A stretch of 64,000 nucleotides of DNA from Ensifer sp. MPMI2T. GTDB taxonomy: Bacteria; Pseudomonadota; Alphaproteobacteria; Rhizobiales; Rhizobiaceae. Positions 47,273 through 55,505 of this stretch are shown here, in pieces. Location of the stretch: the NCBI RefSeq assembly GCF_004827385.1, contig NZ_SRXN01000022.1, positions 1 through 64,000 of the forward strand, given 5' to 3'. The translations under genes and the position numbers were made by a program. The first letter of the stretch is position 1; the number at the start of each line of letters is the position of its first letter. The notes beneath the pieces are model-generated. The model saw only the letters and a program-made list of their open reading frames with translations. It was not told the origin of the DNA and searched no databases.

Positions 47273-50190
47273 TGCAGCAAGGTGTGTCCCTCTACATCGA
47301 TCCATCGGGCGCGCAGACGGGCGGCCGGGTCATCAAGCGTGAATTCAAAGAGATCGCCGATGCTGCGGTCCAAGCGCAACGCATGACCGATGCTTTGGCG
47401 CTGGCACAGCAGCAAATAGCGAAATCTGCGCAGGCTTCAGCTCAGGTGCTCTTTGCCCAGCAGGACGCACTGCGAGCAAAGTTCAATCCGACCTACGCGG
47501 TGCTGTCCCGTTACAAGCAGATGCAGGGAGAGATCCGTGAGGCCCATCGTCTGGGCGCTATTTCGGTGAACGAAATGTCGGCGGCAATGTCCCGTGAGCG
47601 CCAAGCTGCATTGTCGGCTGTGGCAGCAATCAAGGGGCACTCTGCCGCCTTCACTGCAAACACCGCTGCAATCCAGGCGAACAACGCCGCTACGCGCATT
47701 GCGGCTATGCAGCGCACGAACCTGATCTATCAGTTGAACGATATTGGCGTGTCGCTGGCATCTGGGATGAATCCTCTGCTGGTCCTTATCCAGCAAGGCA
47801 GCCAGATCGCGACGATCTACGGGGCGAGCGAAGGCGGCATCGGCCGTGCTTTCAAGGAGACTGCGACCATGGCGGCCGGCCTGGTCGCTCGTATCTGGCC
47901 CTTGGTTGCTGCCCTAGGCGGCGTCTACGGCGCGTACAATCTCATTTCCTCGTTCTCGGCCGACGCTCGCAACAACGTCGACGTCCTTACTCGGAATATG
48001 GCGGAACAGGCGATGTCTGCCAATGCGCTCAAGGGTGCAATTACCGATTTCGCGTCCATCCGTGACAACCTCGTCAATGCCTCGGGGATTAGCGGCGCCC
48101 TCGGGAGTGTCATTTCGCTGCAGGCAAGCTACAACGCTGCGATCGGCGAGAGCGCAGGCATTCAAGCCCGTGCCTCATCCTCGATCGTCTCTGACCTACG
48201 CAAGGAATACGACGCCAAGCGTTCGCTGCTCGAAATCGAGTCCCGCTTGCAGGAGGCCAACATCGCCACTCAGAGGGCAGATCTCGAAGCAAAGCGAGCG
48301 CAGTTGCGTAAGGAGATCGGCGATCAGGTCTTCACCCGCGGCGATCTCGAAGCGCAAGGCTTCTCCGATCCGCGCATCGGGCGGTTTACGCAGCTGCCGG
48401 ATTCGGTCACCGGAATTGGCAAAATCAACAGCGTCATCGCGAATAGCCCCACGGCGCTTGAGGTCGCCAGGATGTCGGCGGAACTGGCATTGAGCGAAAA
48501 CCAGGCCAAGAGGCTCAAGGACACGCTATCGCAGACGTTTGGCGGTGCTGCGGTCACTGCGGGGCTGGAAAGGCTCTCGACGGCCGGCACGAGCCTTACT
48601 GTGGCAGCACAAGGCGCGACGTCGCTCGCAACTGCCGTGAGCAATGTGGCGACGTCTGTGCAGACGGCGAACAGTGGCGTCATTGATGTGACCAGCAGCC
48701 TGCAGGCCGCTCGCCGCCTAACGCTGGCAGGGTTCGAGGAGTCCAGCGCGCAACTGAAGGGTATGAAAACCGAGCTCGCGGATATCAAGGCAATCCTTGC
48801 CAACGCGGCAAAGACTCCGCTCTCTACGGCATTCGGCGACGGTGTGACGGGTTCGGCCGCAACCGACGCAGTTTCCCGGGCCGCATCTTCAATTCAGAAG
48901 GTCTTCCAAGCCCTCGACGGTGGCCAGACTACGGCACGCCAGGCGCACGAGAGCTTAGAGCTCGTCAGGCAGAGCCTTTACCAGATCGGCGGAGATCCGC
49001 GGATCATAGACGGCTTTGTCAATGCCCTCATCAACGGGCAAGGGCGCGTTCGCGACCTCGAGTCATCCATTAAAGCCCTGTCAGCATCGCTCATGAACAT
49101 CCCGAACCGGGTCATCTCGATCGGCGTCCAGCAATACACGGTCCCGTCCTCTGGCGGCGGGACGACGGGCGTCAACGTCTATGGCGGCAATGCCGATTTC
49201 TCGTATCAGCAGTATAACGTCGGCGGCAAAACCATCGGCGTCTTCGGCGGTAACGGCTACTACAACCGTCAGCAGGGCTACATCGTCGACCAGGCCGATG
49301 TTCGGGCTATGTACGAGAACCTTGGTTATTCGTACGGCGGCGCTCGCGCAGCGGGCGGTCCGACCGAAGCTGGCAAGACCTATCTGGTCGGCGAGAACGG
49401 TCCCGAGCTTCTCAAGATGGGCGGCCCGGGGCAGGTCACAAACACCAACTCTACGGCGGCGATTCTCTCCGGCGGGCGTGACACGCTCTCGCTGATCGAG
49501 GACCACCTCTACAGCGTCATGCAGGAGCTCCGCATTCACACCAACTACTGGGAGAAGGCGGAGAACGACAATCAGGAGATCATCGCCTGCCTGAAGCAGT
49601 TGAAGTTGGCGCAGTCCAGCTACTCCAGCGGCAGCAGCTCGTACTCGGGCGGCGGCTACTCCTCGGGTGGAGGAAACTACCGCAGCGGCGGCGGCTCCCA
49701 GGGGCTGAGTCACCTCGACCCGATGTCACCGTATTACTTCAACCCGTCGCGGAATGTCGCGGGCAGGGGCGGCGGCAAGTATGACCCGGTGGCGGACGCT
49801 CTGCTGAATGGCAATGTGTCCGCTCTCAATGGCGTCGGCCCTGGATACACCAACTACCTGCGGCAGTTGGAGATCGGTGGAACCGGCGGCATGCCTTCGC
49901 TGCTCGACCGCCTGAGGCGGCAACTCGGCTTCGCCAACAACGGCCAGATCATGGCCGGCGAGGACCAGAAGGTCGAGTTCTTCAAGCGCAACAAGGAACG
50001 CGTGATCATCGTCGACGACAACCGCGTCTCCGATCAGCGCGGCGGCGGCTCCGGCCGGATGGCAGATCGCTCCGATCGTCCGGTGCATGTCACCGTCAAC
50101 CAGTACGGCGTTGATCAGCGCGATGCCCGGTCCCGCCAGGCACAGAACGATGAAATCCGCCGCACCGTACAGCAAGCACTGAGGAGCTGA
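47272..50190 (+). CDS. Phage tail tape-measure-like protein
   Basis: 972 residues from ATG 47272 (AGGAGTCG upstream). RTNLIYQLNDIGVSLASGMNP and LLVLIQQGSQIATIYGASEG are the conserved core of the tail-length tape-measure N-terminal domain. One or two hydrophobic helices follow (ATMAAGLVARIWPLVAALGG), then long helical heptads, then a Gly/Ser/Tyr-rich stretch (~780-810). In siphophages it sets tail length and helps DNA entry. No tail tube, tail-assembly chaperone or minor tail genes flank it, so it is an orphan here. Confidence 0.85.
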   Translation: MQQGVSLYIDPSGAQTGGRVIKREFKEIADAAVQAQRMTDALALAQQQIAKSAQASAQVLFAQQDALRAKFNPTYAVLSRYKQMQGEIREAHRLGAISVNEMSAAMSRERQAALSAVAAIKGHSAAFTANTAAIQANNAATRIAAMQRTNLIYQLNDIGVSLASGMNPLLVLIQQGSQIATIYGASEGGIGRAFKETATMAAGLVARIWPLVAALGGVYGAYNLISSFSADARNNVDVLTRNMAEQAMSANALKGAITDFASIRDNLVNASGISGALGSVISLQASYNAAIGESAGIQARASSSIVSDLRKEYDAKRSLLEIESRLQEANIATQRADLEAKRAQLRKEIGDQVFTRGDLEAQGFSDPRIGRFTQLPDSVTGIGKINSVIANSPTALEVARMSAELALSENQAKRLKDTLSQTFGGAAVTAGLERLSTAGTSLTVAAQGATSLATAVSNVATSVQTANSGVIDVTSSLQAARRLTLAGFEESSAQLKGMKTELADIKAILANAAKTPLSTAFGDGVTGSAATDAVSRAASSIQKVFQALDGGQTTARQAHESLELVRQSLYQIGGDPRIIDGFVNALINGQGRVRDLESSIKALSASLMNIPNRVISIGVQQYTVPSSGGGTTGVNVYGGNADFSYQQYNVGGKTIGVFGGNGYYNRQQGYIVDQADVRAMYENLGYSYGGARAAGGPTEAGKTYLVGENGPELLKMGGPGQVTNTNSTAAILSGGRDTLSLIEDHLYSVMQELRIHTNYWEKAENDNQEIIACLKQLKLAQSSYSSGSSSYSGGGYSSGGGNYRSGGGSQGLSHLDPMSPYYFNPSRNVAGRGGGKYDPVADALLNGNVSALNGVGPGYTNYLRQLEIGGTGGMPSLLDRLRRQLGFANNGQIMAGEDQKVEFFKRNKERVIIVDDNRVSDQRGGGSGRMADRSDRPVHVTVNQYGVDQRDARSRQAQNDEIRRTVQQALRS

Positions 50191-50192
50191 CC

Positions 50193-50819
50193 ATGTCCGA
50201 AGCGCTCGTCCGCTCCATCTGTGCAGAGTTCGACGTTGAGATCATCCCGGCGAACGAGTTTCCAAAGCCGGGACAAACGCGAGCCATCGTGACGATGCGC
50301 CGAATTCTTGTGAAGCGCGGGGAAGGACATTTTCGTCTGGTTATGAGCACGCTGGCTGAAACGAAGGGAAATCACTGGCTGATCGAGGAGTGCAGCCTTT
50401 GGGCCGTTTCTGATCTGATCCTGGCCTGTTCTGAGTGGATCGATGAAAACGCATCGACGTGGCTTGAACTATGGGACCGTATTGAACTCGGCTCGATCAT
50501 GCTTGCCGCGGACCATTTGAGGGGCACCACCCCACTGCGGCATGCCCTGACAGCCCTGATCTATTCCCGACTGTCATCCCTGGCCGGCCATGGCCTGTCG
50601 AACACAGACTCCGGATACGGGCTGCGGCACCGAGCTGGCTTCACAAACAGTCGCGATCGGCGCATCGAGCTCGGCCGCCGGCTGATCAAGGCGCGCGCGC
50701 GCCTTCGGCATGGCCAGTGGATGGGGTATCTCCAAGAGGCGGGTCTTTCGTGGCTCCGCGCCAACAATGCTATGCGCCTCGCCAAAGAGGCAGACCAGCA
50801 GGTGCGATCGGCGGCGTGA
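50193..50819 (+). CDS. DUF3102-like phage protein
   Basis: 208 residues; begins 3 bp after the tape-measure stop. The C-terminal IELGRRLIKARARLRHGQWMGYLQEAGLSW resembles the DUF3102 pattern (GrxLxxAkxxLxHGxWxxWL) of phage proteins. The N-terminal half is unrecognised. Function unknown. Confidence 0.7.
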   Translation: MSEALVRSICAEFDVEIIPANEFPKPGQTRAIVTMRRILVKRGEGHFRLVMSTLAETKGNHWLIEECSLWAVSDLILACSEWIDENASTWLELWDRIELGSIMLAADHLRGTTPLRHALTALIYSRLSSLAGHGLSNTDSGYGLRHRAGFTNSRDRRIELGRRLIKARARLRHGQWMGYLQEAGLSWLRANNAMRLAKEADQQVRSAA

Positions 50820-50826
50820 GGAGCCG

Positions 50827-51288
50827 CTAGTTACTCGAGGCTCTCACGGCTTCAATGAGCCAATCCGTGTATGTCTTGCCATCGATCATCACGTCGTGCT
50901 CGGAGGCTCCCGAATCGTCTCCTCGAGCATTCATGTATTCGCAGCGAGCGATTCCGCGGATCGGTGTGCCAAAGGCATTTGGCGCGTCATAGCTTATGAA
51001 AAGGCTGAATAATGTAGGGTCCAGAGTTCCTCTGTCGAACTCCCGCAACTGGGCCTCGCGGAAAACAGCTCCAACCTTATCGTCCGTCAGATATCGGGAG
51101 AAGGCGGCCCGGTCCAGCTTCTCCTCATACGAGGTGATCTCAAACCTTTTGTACTCTGACGGTGACCGCAGCCGCTTTTGCAAACTTGCCTCGCAAGCAG
51201 TCACCATTTCGGAATCGAAGAAACTGCAGCTAGACAGCGCCGTGATCATGGACAGCGCGATGGTCATTTTCAGAGTCGGCTTGGTCAC
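50827..51288 (-). CDS. Putative lipoprotein
   Basis: About 153 residues. The GTG at 51288 has GGGGGT upstream and puts a signal sequence at the front (MTIALSMITALSSC with lipobox Cys). The mature part is unrecognised. Close in look to periplasmic DUF-type lipoproteins of prophage cargo. The gene runs against the phage genes and abuts the DUF3102-like gene tail to tail. Confidence 0.65.
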   Translation of the reverse strand: MTKPTLKMTIALSMITALSSCSFFDSEMVTACEASLQKRLRSPSEYKRFEITSYEEKLDRAAFSRYLTDDKVGAVFREAQLREFDRGTLDPTLFSLFISYDAPNAFGTPIRGIARCEYMNARGDDSGASEHDVMIDGKTYTDWLIEAVRASSN

Positions 51289-51396
51289 GCTACACCCCCT
51301 ACGCAATACAACCGAGAGCTTAGCAATGTCTCACAGCGCATATCGCAGTCAAGGATTAGCGCACAGCCCCAGAGGAGCCTGCAATCTGCAGTTCAA

Positions 51397-51594
51397 TCAT
51401 GAGAAACATCCGGGCGGGGTCATCATCTCGACGCACGCAATATCACTGTCCGATAGCGGCGTGCCGTTCTGCCAGGCGCCGCTCATGAGCACCAGGTGAT
51501 AATACGGCTCCACCGTATCGCCGATGCGCTTGATCGGTCGATCCGGGTAAAGCTCGTTGTAGCGCCGACGAGCGGCTTCGACGTCGGATTCCAT
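51397..51594 (-). CDS. Small hypothetical protein
   Basis: 65 residues if started at ATG 51594 (MESDVEAARRRYNELYPDRP); the open frame runs to 51669. The N-terminal helix resembles phage-encoded small proteins with a WYxLYP-like motif. Weak ribosome site. Confidence 0.5.
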   Translation of the reverse strand: MESDVEAARRRYNELYPDRPIKRIGDTVEPYYHLVLMSGAWQNGTPLSDSDIACVEMMTPPGCFS

Positions 51595-51622
51595 AACGAA
51601 TAGATGGTGAGCCGCAGGCAAC

Positions 51623-51689
51623 AAAAAAGGCCGGGTAAGGTTGCAGTCAAGGCTAGGGACGCCGCCCAAACGGGCAAGTCCACCCGGCC
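51623..51689 (-). terminator. Minus-strand terminator-like structure
   Basis: On the minus strand GGCCGGGT (51689-51682) pairs with ACCCGGCC (51636-51629), followed by six T (51628-51623), enclosing a ~45-nt loop with a possible inner stem (GCCCGTTTGGGC). The large size suggests the tail of a small structured RNA rather than a minimal terminator. Confidence 0.5.
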
Positions 51690-51806
51690 GTGAGCACGTC
51701 CATAATGGCCTGGGCCACGTTTAAGCCCAGAGCCCGCACCGCGCATGTTTACCCGCATATTTCCAAGTTAAGATCCTTGGATCGAAACGATTCGAGGGAA
51801 TTGACC

Positions 51807-52034
51807 ATGTTGGAAAAGAGAGCACTGGCTATCGATGTCGACGGAGCCGAGAAGGTTGTCATCATCTGCGATTTCGTCGATCGGCAAGATATGAACCAGG
51901 CTGGAGGGAAAGCGGCGCCGCAGTCCAGGTACTTTCTAGAAGGCCACAGAGGCACCTACGGAAGGGAACTTTCCCTCGAGAATGACGGCACTTTGAGGGA
52001 GCCGGGTTCCGATAGGATTTACAGGCTTAGATAG
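51807..52034 (+). CDS. Small hypothetical protein
   Basis: 75 residues from ATG 51807 (GAGGGAATT upstream). MLEKRALAIDVDGAEKVVII then RDGTLREPGSDRIYRLR-like end; compact beta-rich pattern. No family recognised. Confidence 0.55.
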   Translation: MLEKRALAIDVDGAEKVVIICDFVDRQDMNQAGGKAAPQSRYFLEGHRGTYGRELSLENDGTLREPGSDRIYRLR

Positions 52035-52062
52035 CCCCACCCCTCTCAACGGCATAGGGCAA

Positions 52063-52089
52063 CAAAAAAGGCCGGTCTTTCCCCGACCT
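52063..52089 (-). terminator. Minus-strand terminator
   Basis: Minus strand: GGTC (52088-52085), loop, GACC (52077-52074), GGCC, then six T (52069-52064). The GGCCTTTTTTGTTGCC end is shared with the structure at 51623. Confidence 0.55.
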
Positions 52090-52191
52090 TTCGTCGTCCC
52101 TTCGCACCGCTGCCAGTACATCCGTGGTTAGCAGCGAGAGGGACCGTATGAATTGAATGTAGGGGCAGATTGTGACAGCGGCAAGCCCTTG

Positions 52192-52518
52192 CTAAACCAG
52201 ATGATCCCCTGCCAGATCCCAGAGCAGCTTGTCGTGAATTTCCTTGATCTCACTGGCTACGCCGGCGACTTCTTCTTCCGTCATGTTGCGCAAAGTGGCG
52301 CGAATCCTTCCTTCGCCCTCGTGCTCCGCCTCACGCGCTGTTACCCGCTCCATCAGTTTGCGATAGCGCTCCCGGTTCTCCGGATCAGATAGGTCATCGT
52401 CATTCACCGCAATCAGCGAAAGGAATGCACCCTCCACGCGGGTTCTGATATCGCGATTGGTGATGAGGCTATCTAGAGCAGTTGACAGTTTCTCGCGAAT
52501 GTAGCGATCAGCCGACAT
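52192..52518 (-). CDS. Hypothetical charged helical protein
   Basis: 108 residues, AGGAG 6 nt before ATG 52518. Acidic and helical (MSADRYIREKLSTALDSLIT; TAREAEHEGEGRIRATLRN). No domain recognised. Confidence 0.65.
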   Translation of the reverse strand: MSADRYIREKLSTALDSLITNRDIRTRVEGAFLSLIAVNDDDLSDPENRERYRKLMERVTAREAEHEGEGRIRATLRNMTEEEVAGVASEIKEIHDKLLWDLAGDHLV

Positions 52519-52750
52519 ATGTTCGTCTCCTTTTAGGTCGGCGAGCAGACTGCCAGAGCGCCAAATTCAGTCAAGGTCCCTGGGGCGGTAAACCGTCCGG
52601 TGCACCATTGCCTATGCCTGGATACCGGCGACATGCCGGACGGCGGAAATCCGGCTCCGACGCGGGGATTTCCAGCGCGGCGGGTGGATGCATTATTGAC
52701 AGCCGTACGACGCTATAGTGAAACTTTCGAGCGGAAACGGAGAGACGCCC

Positions 52751-52873
52751 ATGGCCCACGACGGCGAAGAAGACAAGAAGGACCAGGAGACCACCAACAG
52801 CGGTGAGAAGATACCACCGCCGCGGGATTGGGATAGCCGTAAGAGCGAAGATCCTAAGAAACGAGATTATTGA
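52751..52873 (+). CDS. Small highly charged protein (40 aa)
   Basis: ATG 52751 after ACGGAGAG. MAHDGEEDKKDQETTNSGEK then [17 protein letters not shown]: disordered and hydrophilic. It ends within the 3' end of the convergent gene at 52854. Confidence 0.45.
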   Translation: MAHDGEEDKKDQETTNSGEKIPPPRDWDSRKSEDPKKRDY

Positions 52874-53357
52874 TCAGGGGCGCGGCCCCTGCAATGGCAG
52901 TAATCAGGGGTGTTGCAATTCCCATTTTAACCGCAATGTCGAGCGCGCTGGCAGTGCGCTCGTTGAGACTGCGATTGGCTTTTTGAGTTTCAAGTAGTTC
53001 CGCAAAATACGCTTCGGCGACGTCCTCCGCACCATGCTGCGGAAGCATAGCCCATTGCCAAAATTCGGCCCCCCGGCCCGGCAAATTGATTGATGAACGG
53101 GACATCGCCCGAAAACAGAATAGCGCTCCGATTGCCAGCCATTCCGCTGTTGCAAGCATCGACCATCTAGAGAATTGCAGCAGCTCATCATCTCGAAAAA
53201 AGCCGGCTGCAGCTGTGATTCCCGCTCCGATACCCAAGGTGACATACAGCCGGAACACGGCCATCGCCTTTTGATCAGTGAACAGTATCAGGTTCACCAA
53301 CGCTGTGTGGCGAGCACGCGCATCATCGAGCGCGACTTTGAAGTCATCGGCCTTCAT
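52854..53357 (-). CDS. Membrane protein co-transcribed with the phage repressor
   Basis: 167 residues with three hydrophobic segments ([35 protein letters not shown]-like region, and [17 protein letters not shown] near the C terminus). The layout faintly resembles Pycsar/SLATT-type membrane effectors but I cannot assign a family. It follows the Xre repressor gene by ATGA overlap, so it is expressed from the lysogenic promoter, a typical place for superinfection-exclusion or abortive-infection genes. Confidence 0.65.
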   Translation of the reverse strand: MKADDFKVALDDARARHTALVNLILFTDQKAMAVFRLYVTLGIGAGITAAAGFFRDDELLQFSRWSMLATAEWLAIGALFCFRAMSRSSINLPGRGAEFWQWAMLPQHGAEDVAEAYFAELLETQKANRSLNERTASALDIAVKMGIATPLITAIAGAAPLINNLVS

Positions 53358-53590
53358 CTTTGGAGCCTCACACCCGGTCCACCATCGACCATCTCGCCCT
53401 CAGCCTGGAAGATCACGCCGGCCGCCTCGAGCACGCGCATGATCGCCTCCAGATTGTTCTGAACCGGCACCGATCGGCCCGCCTCAAAATTGCGGACCGT
53501 CGACAATCCGACCTTCGCGGATTTGGCCAGCTCCTCTTGTGAGAGATTTACTAAAGCCCTGGCAGCTCTGCATTGTTCTGGGATGAGCAT
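53354..53590 (-). CDS. Xre-family repressor-like protein
   Basis: 78 residues from ATG 53590 (AGGAG 6 nt upstream). [36 protein letters not shown] is a Cro/C1-type helix-turn-helix. It is too short to hold a dimerisation or cleavage domain. Divergent from the gene at 53702 with palindromic operators between; it is the likely operator-binding protein of the immunity region. Confidence 0.85.
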   Translation of the reverse strand: MLIPEQCRAARALVNLSQEELAKSAKVGLSTVRNFEAGRSVPVQNNLEAIMRVLEAAGVIFQAEGEMVDGGPGVRLQR

Positions 53591-53619
53591 TACGAACTCC
53601 TGCAACCATTTTCATTAGG

Positions 53620-53683
53620 TATAACGAAAATCGTTTGACAACGCCATACATAACGGATTACGTTATCTATAACGAAAATCGTT
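53620..53683. promoter_or_regulatory. Immunity region: three palindromic operators and a promoter
   Basis: TATAACGAAAATCGTT occurs at 53620-53635 and 53668-53683; its core AACGA-AAA-TCGTT is an inverted repeat. A related palindrome AACGGATTACGTT lies at 53652-53664. TTGACA at 53635-53640 directly follows the first operator and TACGTT (18-bp spacer) may be the -10 of a rightward promoter. This is the layout of a lambda-like operator set between divergent genes. Confidence 0.75.
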
Positions 53684-53701
53684 ACTTGAGGAGTGATTGA
53701 A

Positions 53702-53866
53702 ATGGCCGGCAAATACGAAGTCACCTTCCAAGGCTCTCAGGGCCAGGTCGCGAAGGTGAAGGACCAGCGGGACAACGTGACGATCGTGAAGTTTTCCCGC
53801 CGTCGCCAGGCCAAGCGCTTTCCCGGCCAGTTCGGCGGCGTTCTCGTCAAGCCGTCTGCCCACTAA
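53702..53866 (+). CDS. Small early protein (54 aa)
   Basis: ATG 53702 after TTGAGGAG. MAGKYEVTFQGSQGQVAKVK then KFSRRRQAKRFPGQFGG: basic, beta-rich. It occupies the position of cro in lambda but shows no HTH. First gene of the rightward unit. Confidence 0.6.
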   Translation: MAGKYEVTFQGSQGQVAKVKDQRDNVTIVKFSRRRQAKRFPGQFGGVLVKPSAH

Positions 53867-53896
53867 TTAGCAACTCGACAATCCGGAGTATCTGAA

Positions 53897-54304
53897 ATGC
53901 TTGATCGACCGATTCAGGCAGCCGCCGAAGGCTTGCCAGTGAGCGCACTCATTCCTGCCCGTATACCCGCCGAGAACATCTTGTCCGATCGCTTCCGCAT
54001 TCATGCGGTGATGGGAGATGCGATGGAGCCTACGCTTCGCGGCAATCGGGACTATGCTCTTATTGCCCCAGTGACTCAGTACTGCGGCGAAGGCCTTTAT
54101 CTCGTGGACGTCGGAAGCGGCGTCGATATCTTCCGCGTCCGCAACAGCTTCGACGGGAAGGGCGGTCTCCTGCTCTTCCAAGAAAACCGCCAGGAGGAAT
54201 ACCCAATCAGCCTCGAGGAGTTCGAGGCGCTGGTCGTCGGCATCGTCGTGGCCGACATCAAACCGCGCGACGAACGCTTTCTGAGGGCGGCTCGAAATGG
54301 ATGA
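53897..54304 (+). CDS. S24/LexA-type protein lacking the catalytic serine
   Basis: 135 residues. IHAVMGDAMEPTLRGNRDYALIAP aligns with the S24 signature VxGDSMEPTLxxGD; the usual nucleophilic Ser is Ala here. There is no N-terminal DNA-binding domain. It looks like a free-standing, inactive S24 domain that might bind a repressor or accept an ImmA-like protease. It lies 30 bp after the small early gene. A further 27-codon frame (ATG 54297) follows by overlap and may be nothing. Confidence 0.72.
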   Translation: MLDRPIQAAAEGLPVSALIPARIPAENILSDRFRIHAVMGDAMEPTLRGNRDYALIAPVTQYCGEGLYLVDVGSGVDIFRVRNSFDGKGGLLLFQENRQEEYPISLEEFEALVVGIVVADIKPRDERFLRAARNG

Positions 54305-54458
54305 CCTTTCGACCGTCCAGGCTGGCGATCCCGAGTTTACCCCTGCGGATCTGGTCGGCGGGCTCCTGCCGGCGGCATAAGGCCCCCTTTAGAAGGTCTT
54401 GCCAGATAACGACAACAGACTCATCCTGCCCTTTTTGCTTGGAGGGGCAGGATTTTTC

Positions 54459-55009
54459 ATGAGCGAACGAGATCGGTCGAAGCTTACCGTCGTCGCCGAG
54501 AATACGCGACAGCAGGTCGACGCCAACATCATGCAGGAACAGGCGGACCATGCCCTGCGCGAGCTCGCCGCAAACATCATCCGAGTTGTCAGAGGCGCCG
54601 GCCGACCGGACGATATCATCGACCAGTGCAATGAAGTCCTGAAAGCCGCGATCGAGTATCACGACAAGACCCAAAGGTTTGTGCGTTATTACTCGGTGGC
54701 GCGGCTCTGCACCTCAAGCCCGAGCATATCCTGGATTACGATTCCTTCGAGGGCCAGCGGCAGCTAGCGTTGCGCCAAATGATCGAGGGATCACTGCAGG
54801 TTACTGCCTCTCGTCTGCTTGGGCAGCTCACGCAAGAGCGCAGAGGGGATTCTGAAATGTTCGAGGCCCTCCGCGAGTTGGAGCACCTCTACCAAGAACT
54901 TCGAAAGCAGCGCGAAGCCGAGGCCCGGGCCTATCGAGCGAAGACGGCGCCCAAGCAGCGCAAGCCGGTCAAGCGCAAAGCCAAGAAAACCGATGTGCCC
55001 ATTTTATAG
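54459..55009 (+). pseudogene. Frameshifted helical phage protein
   Basis: From ATG 54459 (GGAGGGG upstream) MSERDRSKLTVVAENTRQQV... is good coding sequence to about 54697 (RFVRYYSV). After this the coding character moves to another frame that reads AALHLKPEHILDYDSFEGQ, then LRQMIEGSLQV and LEHLYQELRKQREAEARAYR, to the stop at 55009. The joined chain would be about 183 residues. A one-base indel near 54697 is the simplest explanation. Alternatively 54770-55009 restarts as its own gene. Confidence 0.65.
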
Positions 55010-55121
55010 AGAAACTAGTTGGGGCTCGCGGTGGAATCGACCACTCACCCCATAATTCTAGAAGTAAAAGCAATAACTTAGGCGAAAAGTCTGACGGACG
55101 GAGAACGGGAAGCGCTACGAG

Positions 55122-55364
55122 ATGGGCCTTGGTGCGACCCCCACGCCGAGCGACAAGAACGCGGGCGTAAGCCAGCCATCGGCCGAGACGGCGATTGCCG
55201 GACAGAAGACGGAGATCGACGAGATGAAGCCGGTCACCGAGCAGGTGAAAAAATGGCAGATGATGGGAATGGGCGCACTCGCGGTCGTCGGCATCGGCGG
55301 CGCCGCGATGGGTTTCACTTTCGCCGGCGCCATCCAGCGGGTGCTGGCGCTGTTGGCACGATAA
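55122..55364 (+). CDS. Small single-helix membrane protein
   Basis: 80 residues; hydrophilic N-terminal half (QPSAETAIAGQKTEIDEMK) followed by a helix (MGMGALAVVGIGGAAMGFTF). No family named. A decayed second copy lies at 59060-59170. Confidence 0.6.
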   Translation: MGLGATPTPSDKNAGVSQPSAETAIAGQKTEIDEMKPVTEQVKKWQMMGMGALAVVGIGGAAMGFTFAGAIQRVLALLAR

Positions 55365-55505
55365 TTGGGGTGCAATCATCACCGAGCAACTCAGCGCAAA
55401 TATGCGGTGAGCGAGAGGCACCTCCACTCAGCTGTGCGGCTTTTTTCGGTCTTGGGCTCGGGGTATTATTCGCGTCGATCGAGTGGTATCGCGCAGGGCG
55501 TTGAG

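Noticed and set aside
55365-55505. Longer N terminus for the PIN protein
   Set aside because: The extra codons have non-coding composition; MDAKDRPKKVFLDAN at 55506 begins the PIN fold directly.
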